Source of the DNA: Streptococcaceae bacterium
Lineage (GTDB): Bacteria > Bacillota > Bacilli > Lactobacillales > Streptococcaceae
Direction: 5' to 3'
Assembly (NCBI GenBank): GCA_031285105.1
Contig: JAITWV010000292.1
Location: forward strand, 1-19,695
DNA: 19,695 nt
A program made the translations under genes and the position numbers. Below the pieces are notes generated by a model. The model was not told where the DNA came from. It saw only the letters and a list, made by a program, of their open reading frames with translations, and searched no databases. Positions 1 to 8,110 of the stretch are shown piece by piece; the stretch's first letter is position 1; each line of letters starts with the position of its first letter.

Positions 1-92
1 TCTGCTACCCCCAACTTCAAGACACAAGCTAGTGCTAGTAGTTTCCTTCAACCTCCGCAAATTTAAACTAGACTTCACGGCGCTACATCCCG
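1..92. other. Unidentified richer-GC segment abutting a truncated gene
   Basis: By my count this stretch is about 48 % G+C, against roughly 35 % for most of the window. A plus-strand frame is open from base 1 to a TAA at 64-66, ending ...FLQPPQI. A minus-strand frame is open across the whole segment. I recognise neither product. The segment does not encode the N-terminal part expected for the AbiEii gene that follows, so it is probably the flank of a recombination or insertion junction, or an assembly edge. No terminal inverted repeat or target duplication can be identified from this side alone. Confidence 0.4.
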
Positions 93-989
93 ATGGATAT
101 TCTTTTTCATCATTCCAAGTATGCGAAATATTTTGCTTTTAAAGGTGGCACATCTCTTTCAAAATCATTTAACATTATTAAAAGGTTTTCTGAAGATATT
201 GATTTGATTTTAGATTGGCGTGTGTTAGGTTATCACAATAATGAGCCCTGGGATGAACGGTCAAAGAAAGCACAACTGCGTTTTAACGAAGAGGCAAGAA
301 GTAGGGCAAGTAAATGGATTCAAGAAACACTTCTGCCAGATTTAAATGAGCAATTGAAAGCAAACAATCTAAACAACTTTCAGTTAATTATTCAACCAGA
401 TGATTCAAGAACTATTGAAGTGCATTATCCGAATTCATTTAGTGAAATAGGGATTTTACAAGAAATACGTCTAGAAATTGGTCCAATGTCTGCGTGGACA
501 CCGCACAGTGATTATAATATATCTCCATATGTAGCAAGTGTTTTTCCGCATTTATTTGATTATACCTCAGTAAAAATTCCTACAGTCGAAGCGAAACGAA
601 CTTTTTGGGAAAAAGCGACCATTCTCCATAAAGAAGCAAATAGAAAGAAGAATTTTACTCCTAAAAGATATTCGAGACATTATTATGATATGTATATGAT
701 GTCACAGTCTTATGCAAAGGAAAAAGCACTTTCTGATTTTGAATTGTTGAGAAAAGTAGTAGAGTTTAAAATGAAATTTTTTGCGGATAATACAGCTAAG
801 TATGAGGACGCGACTCCTTTAAAACTTAAACTATCGCCTCAAGAAAGTCAGATGGGTAAATTAAGTGAAGATTATCTGTTAATGCAAGGAATGATGTTTG
901 GAGATTTGCCATCATTCGAAGAAATAATAGATGGTATTAAGAAATTGGAGTTGGAAATACATGAATTGGGAATGAAAATGCTCTTTTAA
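93..989 (+). CDS. Nucleotidyltransferase AbiEii/AbiGii toxin family protein, probably N-terminally truncated
   Basis: This encodes a 298-residue protein of the AbiEii/AbiGii (type IV toxin-antitoxin) nucleotidyltransferase family, cytosolic enzymes that transfer nucleotides to RNA targets and act in phage abortive infection. The catalytic core is visible: GGTSLSK at about 18-24, the acidic pair in SEDIDL (D35, D37), EKATILH at about 173-179 and RHYYDMY at about 195-201. Family members normally carry some 40-60 residues before the GG motif, including a conserved EKDxWV-type helix. Here only 17 precede it, the in-frame sequence upstream (72-92, TSRRYIP) does not resemble that helix, and no ribosome binding site precedes the ATG. 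I infer a 5' truncation at about base 90. The nucleotidyltransferase is often found inside type I restriction operons next to hsdR, as here, and its usual antitoxin AbiEi is not in the window. Family assignment is confident; function in this state is doubtful. Confidence 0.8.
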   Translation: MDILFHHSKYAKYFAFKGGTSLSKSFNIIKRFSEDIDLILDWRVLGYHNNEPWDERSKKAQLRFNEEARSRASKWIQETLLPDLNEQLKANNLNNFQLIIQPDDSRTIEVHYPNSFSEIGILQEIRLEIGPMSAWTPHSDYNISPYVASVFPHLFDYTSVKIPTVEAKRTFWEKATILHKEANRKKNFTPKRYSRHYYDMYMMSQSYAKEKALSDFELLRKVVEFKMKFFADNTAKYEDATPLKLKLSPQESQMGKLSEDYLLMQGMMFGDLPSFEEIIDGIKKLELEIHELGMKMLF

Positions 990-1046
990 AACTGCTGTAT
1001 TTGATGAGTAAAGAGTTTGGGAAGAAATGGAAATTAGTTGACAAAC

Positions 1047-1127
1047 CCTTATGAGCTTTATCATGTTGAGCGATTATAAAATGCCTTTGATGATATTGAC
1101 TCTTTAATTGAAGAAAGAAGCAAGTAA
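1047..1127 (+). pseudogene. Decayed C-terminal coding fragment
   Basis: In one plus-strand frame this reads PYELYHVERL, a TAA stop at 1077-1079, then NAFDDIDSLIEERSK and a terminal TAA at 1125-1127. The composition looks like real protein broken by a nonsense change, and the fragment sits between two defence genes. It could be the tail of a lost operon member such as a specificity or antitoxin gene. It is too short for a family assignment, and chance is a real alternative. Confidence 0.25.
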
Positions 1128-1146
1128 CTTAAAATATATTTTATGT
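1127..1146. promoter_or_regulatory. Operator-like AT palindrome, copy 1
   Basis: The sequence has the form ACTTAAAA-TATA-TTTTATGT, two 8-bp arms with one mismatched pair, embedded in a slightly longer TAAC...GTTA palindrome (1125-1148). A second copy lies exactly 40 bp downstream. Repetition of the same palindrome ahead of hsdR suggests a dimeric regulator site rather than a terminator. No regulator gene is visible nearby. Confidence 0.4.
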
Positions 1147-1166
1147 TATGCTGAAATTGCTAGAAA

Positions 1167-1186
1167 ACTTAAAATATTTTTTAAGT
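1167..1186. promoter_or_regulatory. Operator-like AT palindrome, copy 2
   Basis: The sequence is ACTTAAAA-TATT-TTTTAAGT, with perfect 8-bp arms and a 4-nt centre. The left half is identical to copy 1 and the starts are 40 bp apart, close to four helical turns. It lies about 70 bp before the hsdR start codon. A weak hairpin function is possible, but the T-run is part of the palindrome itself. Confidence 0.4.
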
Positions 1187-1258
1187 AATTAAGCTCACTT
1201 AGTCAAAGAATAATCAAGAAAATATGAATCGAAAAAATAAAACAATCAGGAGTCCCAA

Positions 1259-4258
1259 ATGAAAGACAACGAAAAGCAATTTGAGTCAGATATCGAACAA
1301 TCTCTGATTACAAATGGTGGTTGGCAAAAAATAACCATGCAAGAATCCACATATGATGCAACAAAAGGTTTGGATTTTGAGTTGTTACTTAAATACATTA
1401 AAACCACCCAAGAAAAAAAGTGGATTCGCTATACCAAAATGTATCAAGATCAACCTGAACGTCATTTCTATCGAAGACTAGAGCAAGAAATCAATACAAA
1501 TGGACTTTTACATGTGTTAAGAAACGGAATTACGGATAGGGGAGTAACGTTTAAAGTTATCTCTTTTAAACCTGCTTCAAGCTTAAATCCAGAAACTACT
1601 AAAAACTATGAAGCCAATATTTGTACAGTGACGCGTCAATTTACTTATTCAGTTAAAAATCGTAATTCGATTGATATGGTTTTGAGTATAAATGGAATTC
1701 CAATGGTTGCTATGGAGTTAAAAAATCAAATAACTGGGCAAAGTGTTGAAAATGCCAAAGTTCAATTTATGAATGACCGCAACCCTGCTGAACCGATGCT
1801 TAAATTTAATAATCGGGTATTGGTCTTTTTTGCGGTGGACTTGTATGAAGTGGTAATGACGACTAAGTTAGAAAAACGTAATACTTACTGGTTACCTTTT
1901 AATCAAGGAAGCAATGGTTCTGGAAATGTAGGGGGCAAAGGAAATCCTGAAAACAAAGAAGGGTATGCAACGAGTTATCTTTGGGAAGAGGTTTTGCAAA
2001 AAGACCAATTACTTGATATCATTGCGCGTTTTATGAATTATGAAGAAGACAAAAAGCGTTTAATTTTTCCGCGTTATCATCAATTAGATGTGGTGAAAAA
2101 ACTAGTACAAGATGTCAAAAGAAAAGGTGCTGGACAAAACTACTTAATTCAACATAGTGCTGGTAGTGGTAAGTCAAATTCGATTGCGTGGTTAGCATAT
2201 CATTTGCAGTCTTTACACAATTATCAAGATGAAGCGATTTTTAATTCTGTGATTATTGTGACAGATAGAACAGTTTTAGATGCGCAGCTACAAAAAACGA
2301 TTACCAGTTTTGATCATAAAACAGGTCTAGTAGAAACAATTGACAAGAAAAAATCATCTAAAGATTTGTTAAATGCAGTAAACGATGGCAAGCGTATTAT
2401 TATTACAACTTTGCAAAAATTTCCAATTATCTATCAGGAAGTGGTACTTGCTAAAGGAGCTAGATTTGCGGTGATTGTAGATGAGGCGCATTCTTCACAA
2501 ACAGGTAAGTCTGCTGCGAAATTGAAAAGTGCTTTGGGTGATAAAGAAGAAGTATTACGTGAATGGCAAGAATTTGATGAGGAAATAGAAGAAGGATTAT
2601 TAGATGGGCAAGATGAAATTGTTCAAACGCTTTTATCGCAAGGACAACATAAGAATATGAGTTTTTTTGCTTTTACTGCCACTCCAAAAGATAAGACGCT
2701 AGATTTGTTTGGGACAAAACAAGCAAGCGGGAAAAAATTACCTTTTCATATTTATTCCATGAGACAAGCGATTGAAGAAGGATTTATTTTAGATGTTTTG
2801 CAAAATTATATGACGTATCACACGGCATTTAAAATAGCTAAGGAAATTCCAGATAATCCTGATTTACCAATTTCACAAGCTAAACGAGCAATTAAACGCT
2901 ATGAGTCAATGCATCCTTATAATCTTAGTCAAAAAACAGCAGTGATGATTGAATTGTTTCGAGAAAAAACGATGAATAGTATCAACGGTCGTGGTAAGGC
3001 AATGGTTGTCACACCGAGTCGAATGCATGCGGTACGTTATATGCAAGAGTTTAAAAAATATATTCATGCCAATAATTATCAAGACATGGATGTGCTTGTT
3101 GCCTTTTCTGGTGAGGTGCTAGATGGAGGAGAAACTTACACCGAAGAGTCCATGAATAAAAACAAAAAAGAGGAAAAAATAAAAGAAAGTCAGTTAAAAG
3201 AAGTGTTTCATTCCGCTGATTTCAATATTTTGATTGTGGCAGAAAAATACCAAACTGGCTTTGATGAACCACTCTTGCATACGATGTTTGTAGACAAAAA
3301 ATTGCGCGATGTGAAGGCTGTTCAAACACTGTCAAGACTCAATCGAACAATGCCTGGTAAGACGGATACCTTTATTTTGGATTTTGTGAATGAAAAAGAA
3401 GATATTCAAGCATCATTTCAAAAATTCTATGAAAGTACCACGCTTGATGAAGAAATCAATGTCAATTTGATTTATGATGCCAAGAAAAGATTGCATAAGT
3501 ATAACGTATATAATGAATCTGATGTGAAAAATTTGATGGAATTGTATGCGCAAGGGATGACAAACACACAAGATGCAAAACTTTTAGGTAAACTTTCCTC
3601 AAGTTTTAAGCCAATTTTAGAACGTTATGAGCAATTGGATGATGAGAAACAATATGAATTTAGACGTTTTTTGCGTGATTTTTCAAAGAGCTATAACTTT
3701 ATTACCCAAATCACGCGAATGTTTGATAAGGATTTGTTGGAAGAGGATATTTTTATTGGCTATTTATTGAGTTTTTTACCTAAAAATGAACTTGAAAAGA
3801 TTGATTTAAAAGACAAGGTGAAATTAGAATACTACAAGCTTTCAAAAGAATGGGAAGGGCAAATTCATTTAATTGCTGAAGAAAGTGCAGAATATAAGAG
3901 TATAAAAACCTTAAAGACAGTAACAAAACCTGATGAAAAGCGTGGCACATTAGATGAAATCATTGACCAGGTTAATACACAATTTGGCGATGAGTTGTCT
4001 TCTGAAGAGGATAAAGTCGTGATTAAGATGCTCGTTGATCGCATGTTAAAAAATCCAACACCACACCGCAAAAAAATGGCAAAGAATACCCCACAAATGT
4101 TTGATTCGATGTTTGAAAAAGAATTTGCCGATGAAATGATGAACTTAATGTCTGAAACGCAAAGTGCATTTGGGAAATTAGCGAGTAATCAAAACTTATA
4201 TAATGGTGTAATGCGTGTGATTTCTAAAGAAGCTTATCGTTCGTATAATTATAACTAG
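1259..4258 (+). CDS. hsdR: Type I restriction endonuclease subunit R (HsdR)
   Basis: This is the motor and nuclease subunit of a type I restriction-modification complex: it translocates DNA using ATP and cuts when bound to HsdM and HsdS at unmethylated sites. The 999-residue length is normal for the family. An N-terminal PD-(D/E)xK nuclease domain shows D139 and the E153-L-K155 motif. The SF2 helicase domain shows Walker A HSAGSGKS at 299-306, DEAH at 408-411, FTATP at about 472-476, and a YQTGFDEP ... SRLNR region at about 668-710. AGGAG at 1249-1253 precedes the ATG by a normal distance. The gene appears intact, but no methylase or specificity gene lies in the window, so it is either an orphan or the surviving end of an operon cut at the left edge. 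Type I operons with an AbiEii gene just before hsdR are a familiar arrangement, which supports the second reading. Confidence 0.93.
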   Translation: MKDNEKQFESDIEQSLITNGGWQKITMQESTYDATKGLDFELLLKYIKTTQEKKWIRYTKMYQDQPERHFYRRLEQEINTNGLLHVLRNGITDRGVTFKVISFKPASSLNPETTKNYEANICTVTRQFTYSVKNRNSIDMVLSINGIPMVAMELKNQITGQSVENAKVQFMNDRNPAEPMLKFNNRVLVFFAVDLYEVVMTTKLEKRNTYWLPFNQGSNGSGNVGGKGNPENKEGYATSYLWEEVLQKDQLLDIIARFMNYEEDKKRLIFPRYHQLDVVKKLVQDVKRKGAGQNYLIQHSAGSGKSNSIAWLAYHLQSLHNYQDEAIFNSVIIVTDRTVLDAQLQKTITSFDHKTGLVETIDKKKSSKDLLNAVNDGKRIIITTLQKFPIIYQEVVLAKGARFAVIVDEAHSSQTGKSAAKLKSALGDKEEVLREWQEFDEEIEEGLLDGQDEIVQTLLSQGQHKNMSFFAFTATPKDKTLDLFGTKQASGKKLPFHIYSMRQAIEEGFILDVLQNYMTYHTAFKIAKEIPDNPDLPISQAKRAIKRYESMHPYNLSQKTAVMIELFREKTMNSINGRGKAMVVTPSRMHAVRYMQEFKKYIHANNYQDMDVLVAFSGEVLDGGETYTEESMNKNKKEEKIKESQLKEVFHSADFNILIVAEKYQTGFDEPLLHTMFVDKKLRDVKAVQTLSRLNRTMPGKTDTFILDFVNEKEDIQASFQKFYESTTLDEEINVNLIYDAKKRLHKYNVYNESDVKNLMELYAQGMTNTQDAKLLGKLSSSFKPILERYEQLDDEKQYEFRRFLRDFSKSYNFITQITRMFDKDLLEEDIFIGYLLSFLPKNELEKIDLKDKVKLEYYKLSKEWEGQIHLIAEESAEYKSIKTLKTVTKPDEKRGTLDEIIDQVNTQFGDELSSEEDKVVIKMLVDRMLKNPTPHRKKMAKNTPQMFDSMFEKEFADEMMNLMSETQSAFGKLASNQNLYNGVMRVISKEAYRSYNYN

Positions 4259-4266
4259 AATCAAAA

Positions 4267-4293
4267 TTAGCACTCAAACTAAAAGAGTGCTAA
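4267..4293. promoter_or_regulatory. CIRCE operator 1, possibly also a terminator
   Basis: This is a perfect CIRCE inverted repeat, TTAGCACTC-N9-GAGTGCTAA, the binding site of the HrcA repressor. It lies 8 bp after the hsdR stop codon and 45 bp upstream of the hrcA -35 box. A run of seven T residues follows the right arm directly, so as RNA it is a 9-bp stem, 9-nt loop and U-tract, the layout of an intrinsic terminator for hsdR transcripts. Confidence 0.95.
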
Positions 4294-4311
4294 TTTTTTT
4301 GAGTAAAAATA

Positions 4312-4340
4312 TTGACACAAAAAACGACAGGTGTTAATAT
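4312..4340 (+). promoter_or_regulatory. Sigma-A promoter of the hrcA operon
   Basis: A consensus -35 TTGACA (4312-4317) is followed by a 17-bp spacer and a -10 TAATAT (4335-4340). It sits between the two CIRCE sites, so initiation near 4347 would be flanked by HrcA operators. Its strength fits a repressor-controlled heat-shock operon. Confidence 0.92.
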
Positions 4341-4351
4341 AGAAAATGTAA

Positions 4352-4378
4352 TTAGCACTCAAACAACAAGAGTGCTAA
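4352..4378. promoter_or_regulatory. CIRCE operator 2
   Basis: A second perfect TTAGCACTC-N9-GAGTGCTAA lies between the -10 box and the hrcA ribosome binding site. It would overlap or follow the transcription start, so it can act as a DNA operator and as a 5' UTR hairpin. Its start is 85 bp from that of CIRCE 1, about eight helical turns, so both sites face the same side of the DNA. Confidence 0.95.
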
Positions 4379-4392
4379 AAAGAGGTGGAAAG

Positions 4393-5433
4393 ATGGAAAA
4401 CTTAAAGCAAAGACAGTTAGATATTTTGAACCTCATCATTGAGATGTACACGAAAGATGCGCAGCCGGTGGGTTCAAAAATCTTAGCCACATTGGTTCAA
4501 GCATCTCCTGCGACCGTGAGAAATGATATGTCTTTACTTGAAAATTTGGGCTACTTAGAAAAAGCTCATACTTCAAGCGGACGGATTCCAACGAAAACAG
4601 GACTTCGATTTTATATCGACCATCTAGTGCAACCGACAGGTACTTTAATCGTCCAACAGCAAACAACCAAGTTTATCCCTGAGGCAATCAGGCAATTAGA
4701 CGGCTTCTTAAAAAAATTCGTCGATACCATTAGCGAGTTTTCAAACTTTACTATTTTCGCGACAGCACCTGATATTTCTAGGCAACTTTTAACAGGGGTT
4801 CAGATGGTTGAAATTAACAATCGCCAGCAAATCCTTCTATTAATTAAGGACAAAGGGCAAGTTGAAAGTAAGGTTGTGACAGGATATGACTTACGTGAAA
4901 TCAAACAATTGACAAGGCTTATTGAAGATCATTTAGTAGGAGAAAACCTTAGCATGGTTCAATCTTTACTAAAAACGAAAATTCCGCAGTTGGCGCATCA
5001 ATATTTGCAAACACCACAAGAGACATTGCGCTTACTTGAAGAGGTTTTCCCAGTTAGTATGTTTGATAGCATTTATGTTGGTGGCAGCTTGAATATTTTA
5101 GAGTACAGCAAGTTAGATGATGCACTAGATATGAAAAACCTTTACCGATTGTTGTCGCAAGAAGAATTGATGTATAACTTTTTTTTAAAGAATACCAAGC
5201 AAGATATGCCAATTGCTATTCGGATTGGTGAAGAACTTGATCATCCATTGTTTACCAATATGTCCTTGATTTCAGTTGAATATCCAGTTGACAATCACGG
5301 CAAAGGAAAACTTGCCTTACTTGGACCAAGCAATTTGGATTATCAAAAAAACATACAAATGCTTACCTCAGCAGCATTAGAGTTAAGTGAAAGTTTAAGT
5401 GATTATTATCGATATATGGACTCTTTTCAATAG
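4393..5433 (+). CDS. hrcA: Heat-inducible transcription repressor HrcA
   Basis: HrcA is the repressor that binds CIRCE operators and is kept active by GroE/chaperone availability, so it autoregulates this operon. The 346-residue length is normal. An N-terminal winged helix is visible (about 1-75, with PVGSK, SPATVRNDM and the TSSGRIPT turn), followed by the GAF-like and dimerisation regions. The ATG at 4393 is chosen because GAGGTGG at 4382-4388 sits just before it. A reading from the TTG at 4312 would run through the promoter and CIRCE 2 and is not credible. It is first in an operon with grpE 35 bp downstream. Confidence 0.97.
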   Translation: MENLKQRQLDILNLIIEMYTKDAQPVGSKILATLVQASPATVRNDMSLLENLGYLEKAHTSSGRIPTKTGLRFYIDHLVQPTGTLIVQQQTTKFIPEAIRQLDGFLKKFVDTISEFSNFTIFATAPDISRQLLTGVQMVEINNRQQILLLIKDKGQVESKVVTGYDLREIKQLTRLIEDHLVGENLSMVQSLLKTKIPQLAHQYLQTPQETLRLLEEVFPVSMFDSIYVGGSLNILEYSKLDDALDMKNLYRLLSQEELMYNFFLKNTKQDMPIAIRIGEELDHPLFTNMSLISVEYPVDNHGKGKLALLGPSNLDYQKNIQMLTSAALELSESLSDYYRYMDSFQ

Positions 5434-5468
5434 TCTAAATCGTAAAAACAATACATGGAGGTGAAGAA

Positions 5469-6005
5469 ATGTCGGAAAAAAACGAAGAAGTTGTTAATGA
5501 TGAAACGTCACAAGCAAAAGAAGAAACAATTGAAGAAGTCATCCAAGAAGAAATTTCTGAAATGGATGAGCTAAAGCAACAATTAAGTGAAATGGAAGAC
5601 AAATATTTACGAGTAGCTGCTGAAATGCAAAATATTGCCCGCAGATCTCGTGAAGAACGTGAAACTTTACAAAAATATCGCTCACAAGACTTAGCAAAGA
5701 AAATTCTTCCAGCATTAGATAATCTTGAACGTGCTTTGGCTATTGAAGTAGTCGATGAAGCAACAGAAAGTTTACACAAGGGAATTGAAATGGTCCAAGA
5801 AAGTCTTATTCAAGCCTTGAAAGAAGAAAATATAGAAGAAATTGAAGCATTAAATGTCGCTTTTGACCCGAATTTACACATGGCAGTTCAAACAGTTCCA
5901 GTTGAAGAAGGTCAAGAAGCGGATACAATCGTTCAAGTTTTACAAAAAGGATACAAATTACAAGAAAGAATTCTACGCCCAGCAATGGTTATCGTAGCTC
6001 AATAA
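5469..6005 (+). CDS. grpE: Nucleotide exchange factor GrpE
   Basis: GrpE releases ADP from DnaK and resets the chaperone cycle. The 178-residue protein has an acidic, disordered N-terminus rich in Glu (about 1-30), a long coiled-coil helix (about 30-75, with DKYLRVAAEMQNIARRS), and a C-terminal beta domain ending near RILRPAMVIVAQ, as in the family. GGAGGTG at 5458-5464 precedes the ATG. It lies between hrcA and dnaK in the CIRCE-controlled operon and is followed by a palindromic repeat element rather than by the usual short spacer. Confidence 0.97.
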   Translation: MSEKNEEVVNDETSQAKEETIEEVIQEEISEMDELKQQLSEMEDKYLRVAAEMQNIARRSREERETLQKYRSQDLAKKILPALDNLERALAIEVVDEATESLHKGIEMVQESLIQALKEENIEEIEALNVAFDPNLHMAVQTVPVEEGQEADTIVQVLQKGYKLQERILRPAMVIVAQ

Positions 6006-6011
6006 AACTTA

Positions 6012-6121
6012 AGTGCTGAATCGAGTGTTTTGCCTTGATGAAATTCTCAAAAGTGAGGTTCTTTGCTTGCGAAGGTTCTCAGTTTTGAAAATTTCATTCA
6101 AGGCAGCTCGAATGAAGCCGG
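6012..6121. repeat. Palindromic element copy A, grpE-dnaK spacer
   Basis: This imperfect palindrome of about 110 bp begins AGTGCTGA and ends AAGCCGG. The left arm (CCTTGATGAAATT..., from about 6032) pairs almost fully with the right arm (...AATTTCATTCAAGG, to about 6103), with one bulged A and a few mismatches. TCGAG and CTCGA extend the pairing outward. The apex holds two GGTTCT boxes around a small TTTGC-TT-GCGAA hairpin. It shares start, end and apex with copies B and C but has a different stem. It occupies almost the whole space before the dnaK ribosome binding site and would be transcribed in the operon mRNA. Confidence 0.75.
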
Positions 6122-6143
6122 ATAATAAAGGAGATATTTGAAA

Positions 6144-7982
6144 ATGGCAAAAATCATTGGTATTGACTTAGGAACAACAAACTCAGCAGTAGCCGTATTA
6201 GAAGGTGCTGAAGCAAAAATTATCGCAAATCCAGAAGGTAACCGTACAACTCCTTCAGTAGTATCATTTAAAAATGGCGAAATCCAAGTGGGTGAAGTAG
6301 CAAAACGTCAAGCGGTAACGAACCCAAACACAATTGCATCAATTAAACGCCACATGGGTGAAGCAGGATACAAAGTAGAAATTGACGGCAAAACTTATAC
6401 ACCACAAGAAGTTTCAGCAATGGTGTTACAAAACTTAAAAGCAACGGCGGAAGCTTATTTAGGTGAAACAGTAGATAAAGCAGTTATCACAGTTCCAGCT
6501 TACTTCAACGATGCGCAACGTCAAGCAACCAAAGACGCTGGTAAAATTGCTGGTTTAGAAGTAGAACGTATTGTTAACGAGCCAACAGCAGCAGCACTTG
6601 CTTATGGTTTAGATAAAACAGACCGCGAAGAAAAAATCTTAGTATTTGACCTTGGTGGGGGAACATTTGACGTTTCAATCCTTGAATTAGGTGATGGTGT
6701 CTTTGACGTATTATCAACATCAGGTGACAACAACTTAGGTGGGGATGACTTTGATAACAAATTAATCGATCATTTCGTAGCTGAGTTCAAAAAAGAAAAC
6801 GCAATTGACTTATCACAAGACAAAATGGCCTTGCAACGTTTGAAAGATGCGGCTGAAAAAGCGAAAAAAGACTTATCAGGTGTTTCTTCAACACAAATTA
6901 GCTTACCATTTATCACAGCAGGAGCAGCAGGACCTTTACACTTAGAAATGTCATTAACTCGTGCAAAATTTGATGAATTAACAGCTGACTTAGTAGAACG
7001 TACGAAGATCCCAGTTCGCCAAGCGTTATCAGATGCAGGATTATCAACTTCTGATATTGATGAAGTTATCTTAGTTGGTGGTTCAACTCGTATTCCAGCA
7101 GTAGTTGAAGCGGTTCGTAAAGAAACAGGCAAAGAGCCAAACAAATCAGTTAATCCTGACGAAGTAGTGGCGATGGGTGCAGCAATTCAAGGTGGGGTTA
7201 TTACTGGTGATGTTAAAGACGTTGTATTATTAGACGTTACACCTTTATCATTAGGTATCGAAACAATGGGTTCAGTGTTCACGAAATTAATTGACCGTAA
7301 CACAACTATCCCAACATCTAAGTCACAAGTATTTTCTACCGCAGCTGACAATCAACCAGCCGTAGATATTCATGTATTACAAGGTGAGCGTCCAATGGCA
7401 AGCGACAACAAAACATTAGGTCGTTTCCAATTAAATGATATTCCACCAGCACCACGTGGGATTCCACAAATCGAAGTAACATTTGACATCGACAAAAACG
7501 GTATCGTAAATGTTTCTGCTAAAGATTTAGGAACTCAAAAAGAACAAAAAATCACAATTAAATCTTCTTCAGGTTTAACAGATGAAGAAATTGAGCGTAT
7601 GGTAAAAGATGCCGAAGCCAATGCCGAAGCGGATAAAGTGCGTAAAGAAGAAGTAGACTTGAAGAATGAAGCAGATGCCTTATTATTCCAAGTTGACAAA
7701 ACATTAAAAGATTTAGAAGGAAAAGTTGACGAAGCAGACGTTAAATCAGCCGAAGTTGCTCGTGATGAACTAAAAGCAGCCGTTGAAGCAAACAACTTAG
7801 AAGAAATCAAAGTAAAACGTGATGCTTTAAATGAAATCGTCCAAAACTTAACAGTGAAATTGTACGAACAAGCCGCAGCACAGCAAGCAGCTGAAGGTGG
7901 GGAAGGTGCAACTCAAGCCGACCCAACTCAACCACAAGGAACAGCAGATGATATCGTTGATGGTGATTTTACTGAAATGTAA
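6144..7982 (+). CDS. dnaK: Molecular chaperone DnaK (Hsp70)
   Basis: DnaK is the ATP-dependent chaperone that works with DnaJ and GrpE in folding and stress recovery in the cytosol. The 612-residue length fits Firmicutes DnaK. The actin-like ATPase domain shows GIDLGTTNS near the start, FDLGGGTFDVSIL at about 170, and VGGSTRIPAVVEAV at about 310. The linker DVVLLDVTPLSLGIET leads to the substrate-binding domain, and the tail ends VDGDFTEM. The ATG at 6144 is preferred over a TTG two codons upstream because MAKIIGIDLG is the normal family start and AAAGGAG at 6127-6133 is well placed for it. It is the third gene of the HrcA-controlled operon. Confidence 0.98.
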   Translation: MAKIIGIDLGTTNSAVAVLEGAEAKIIANPEGNRTTPSVVSFKNGEIQVGEVAKRQAVTNPNTIASIKRHMGEAGYKVEIDGKTYTPQEVSAMVLQNLKATAEAYLGETVDKAVITVPAYFNDAQRQATKDAGKIAGLEVERIVNEPTAAALAYGLDKTDREEKILVFDLGGGTFDVSILELGDGVFDVLSTSGDNNLGGDDFDNKLIDHFVAEFKKENAIDLSQDKMALQRLKDAAEKAKKDLSGVSSTQISLPFITAGAAGPLHLEMSLTRAKFDELTADLVERTKIPVRQALSDAGLSTSDIDEVILVGGSTRIPAVVEAVRKETGKEPNKSVNPDEVVAMGAAIQGGVITGDVKDVVLLDVTPLSLGIETMGSVFTKLIDRNTTIPTSKSQVFSTAADNQPAVDIHVLQGERPMASDNKTLGRFQLNDIPPAPRGIPQIEVTFDIDKNGIVNVSAKDLGTQKEQKITIKSSSGLTDEEIERMVKDAEANAEADKVRKEEVDLKNEADALLFQVDKTLKDLEGKVDEADVKSAEVARDELKAAVEANNLEEIKVKRDALNEIVQNLTVKLYEQAAAQQAAEGGEGATQADPTQPQGTADDIVDGDFTEM

Positions 7983-7988
7983 GAAAAG

Positions 7989-8102
7989 GTGCTAAGGACT
8001 GGCGCTTAGACATTGAAAATTTTCTCTTTCTCGCACGGTTCTTTGCTTGCAAAGGTTCTGCGAGAAAAGAAAATTCTTCAATGTCTGCCAGTTTGTGCCC
8101 GT
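7989..8102. repeat. Palindromic element copy B, after dnaK
   Basis: The element is 114 bp and runs from GGTGCTAA (7989-7996) to GTGCCCG (8096-8102). ACTGGC (7999-8004) pairs with GCCAGT (8088-8093). AGACATTGAA (8009-8018) pairs with TTCAATGTCT (8078-8087). AATTTTCT...CTCGCA (8019-8036) pairs with TGCGAG...AAAATT (8060-8077) with two bulges. The apex is GGTTCT, then the self-complementary TTTGC-TT-GCAAA, then GGTTCT. It starts six bases after the dnaK stop codon. Together with copy C it fills most of the 350-bp dnaK-dnaJ gap. Confidence 0.8.
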
Positions 8103-8110
8103 TAAAAAAG

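Noticed and set aside
1038..1067. TTGACA-led promoter before hsdR
   Set aside because: No hexamer close to TATAAT lies at 16-18 bp spacing, and the region reads as decayed coding sequence.
4312..4392. TTG start for hrcA giving 27 extra residues
   Set aside because: The stretch contains the -35 box, the -10 box and CIRCE 2, and a strong ribosome binding site precedes ATG 4393.
6770..7144. Minus-strand open frame inside dnaK, and similar ones inside hsdR, grpE, rpsA, cmk and recQ
   Set aside because: They lie opposite highly conserved genes, lack ribosome binding sites, and have Ser/Cys-rich composition typical of antisense shadows.
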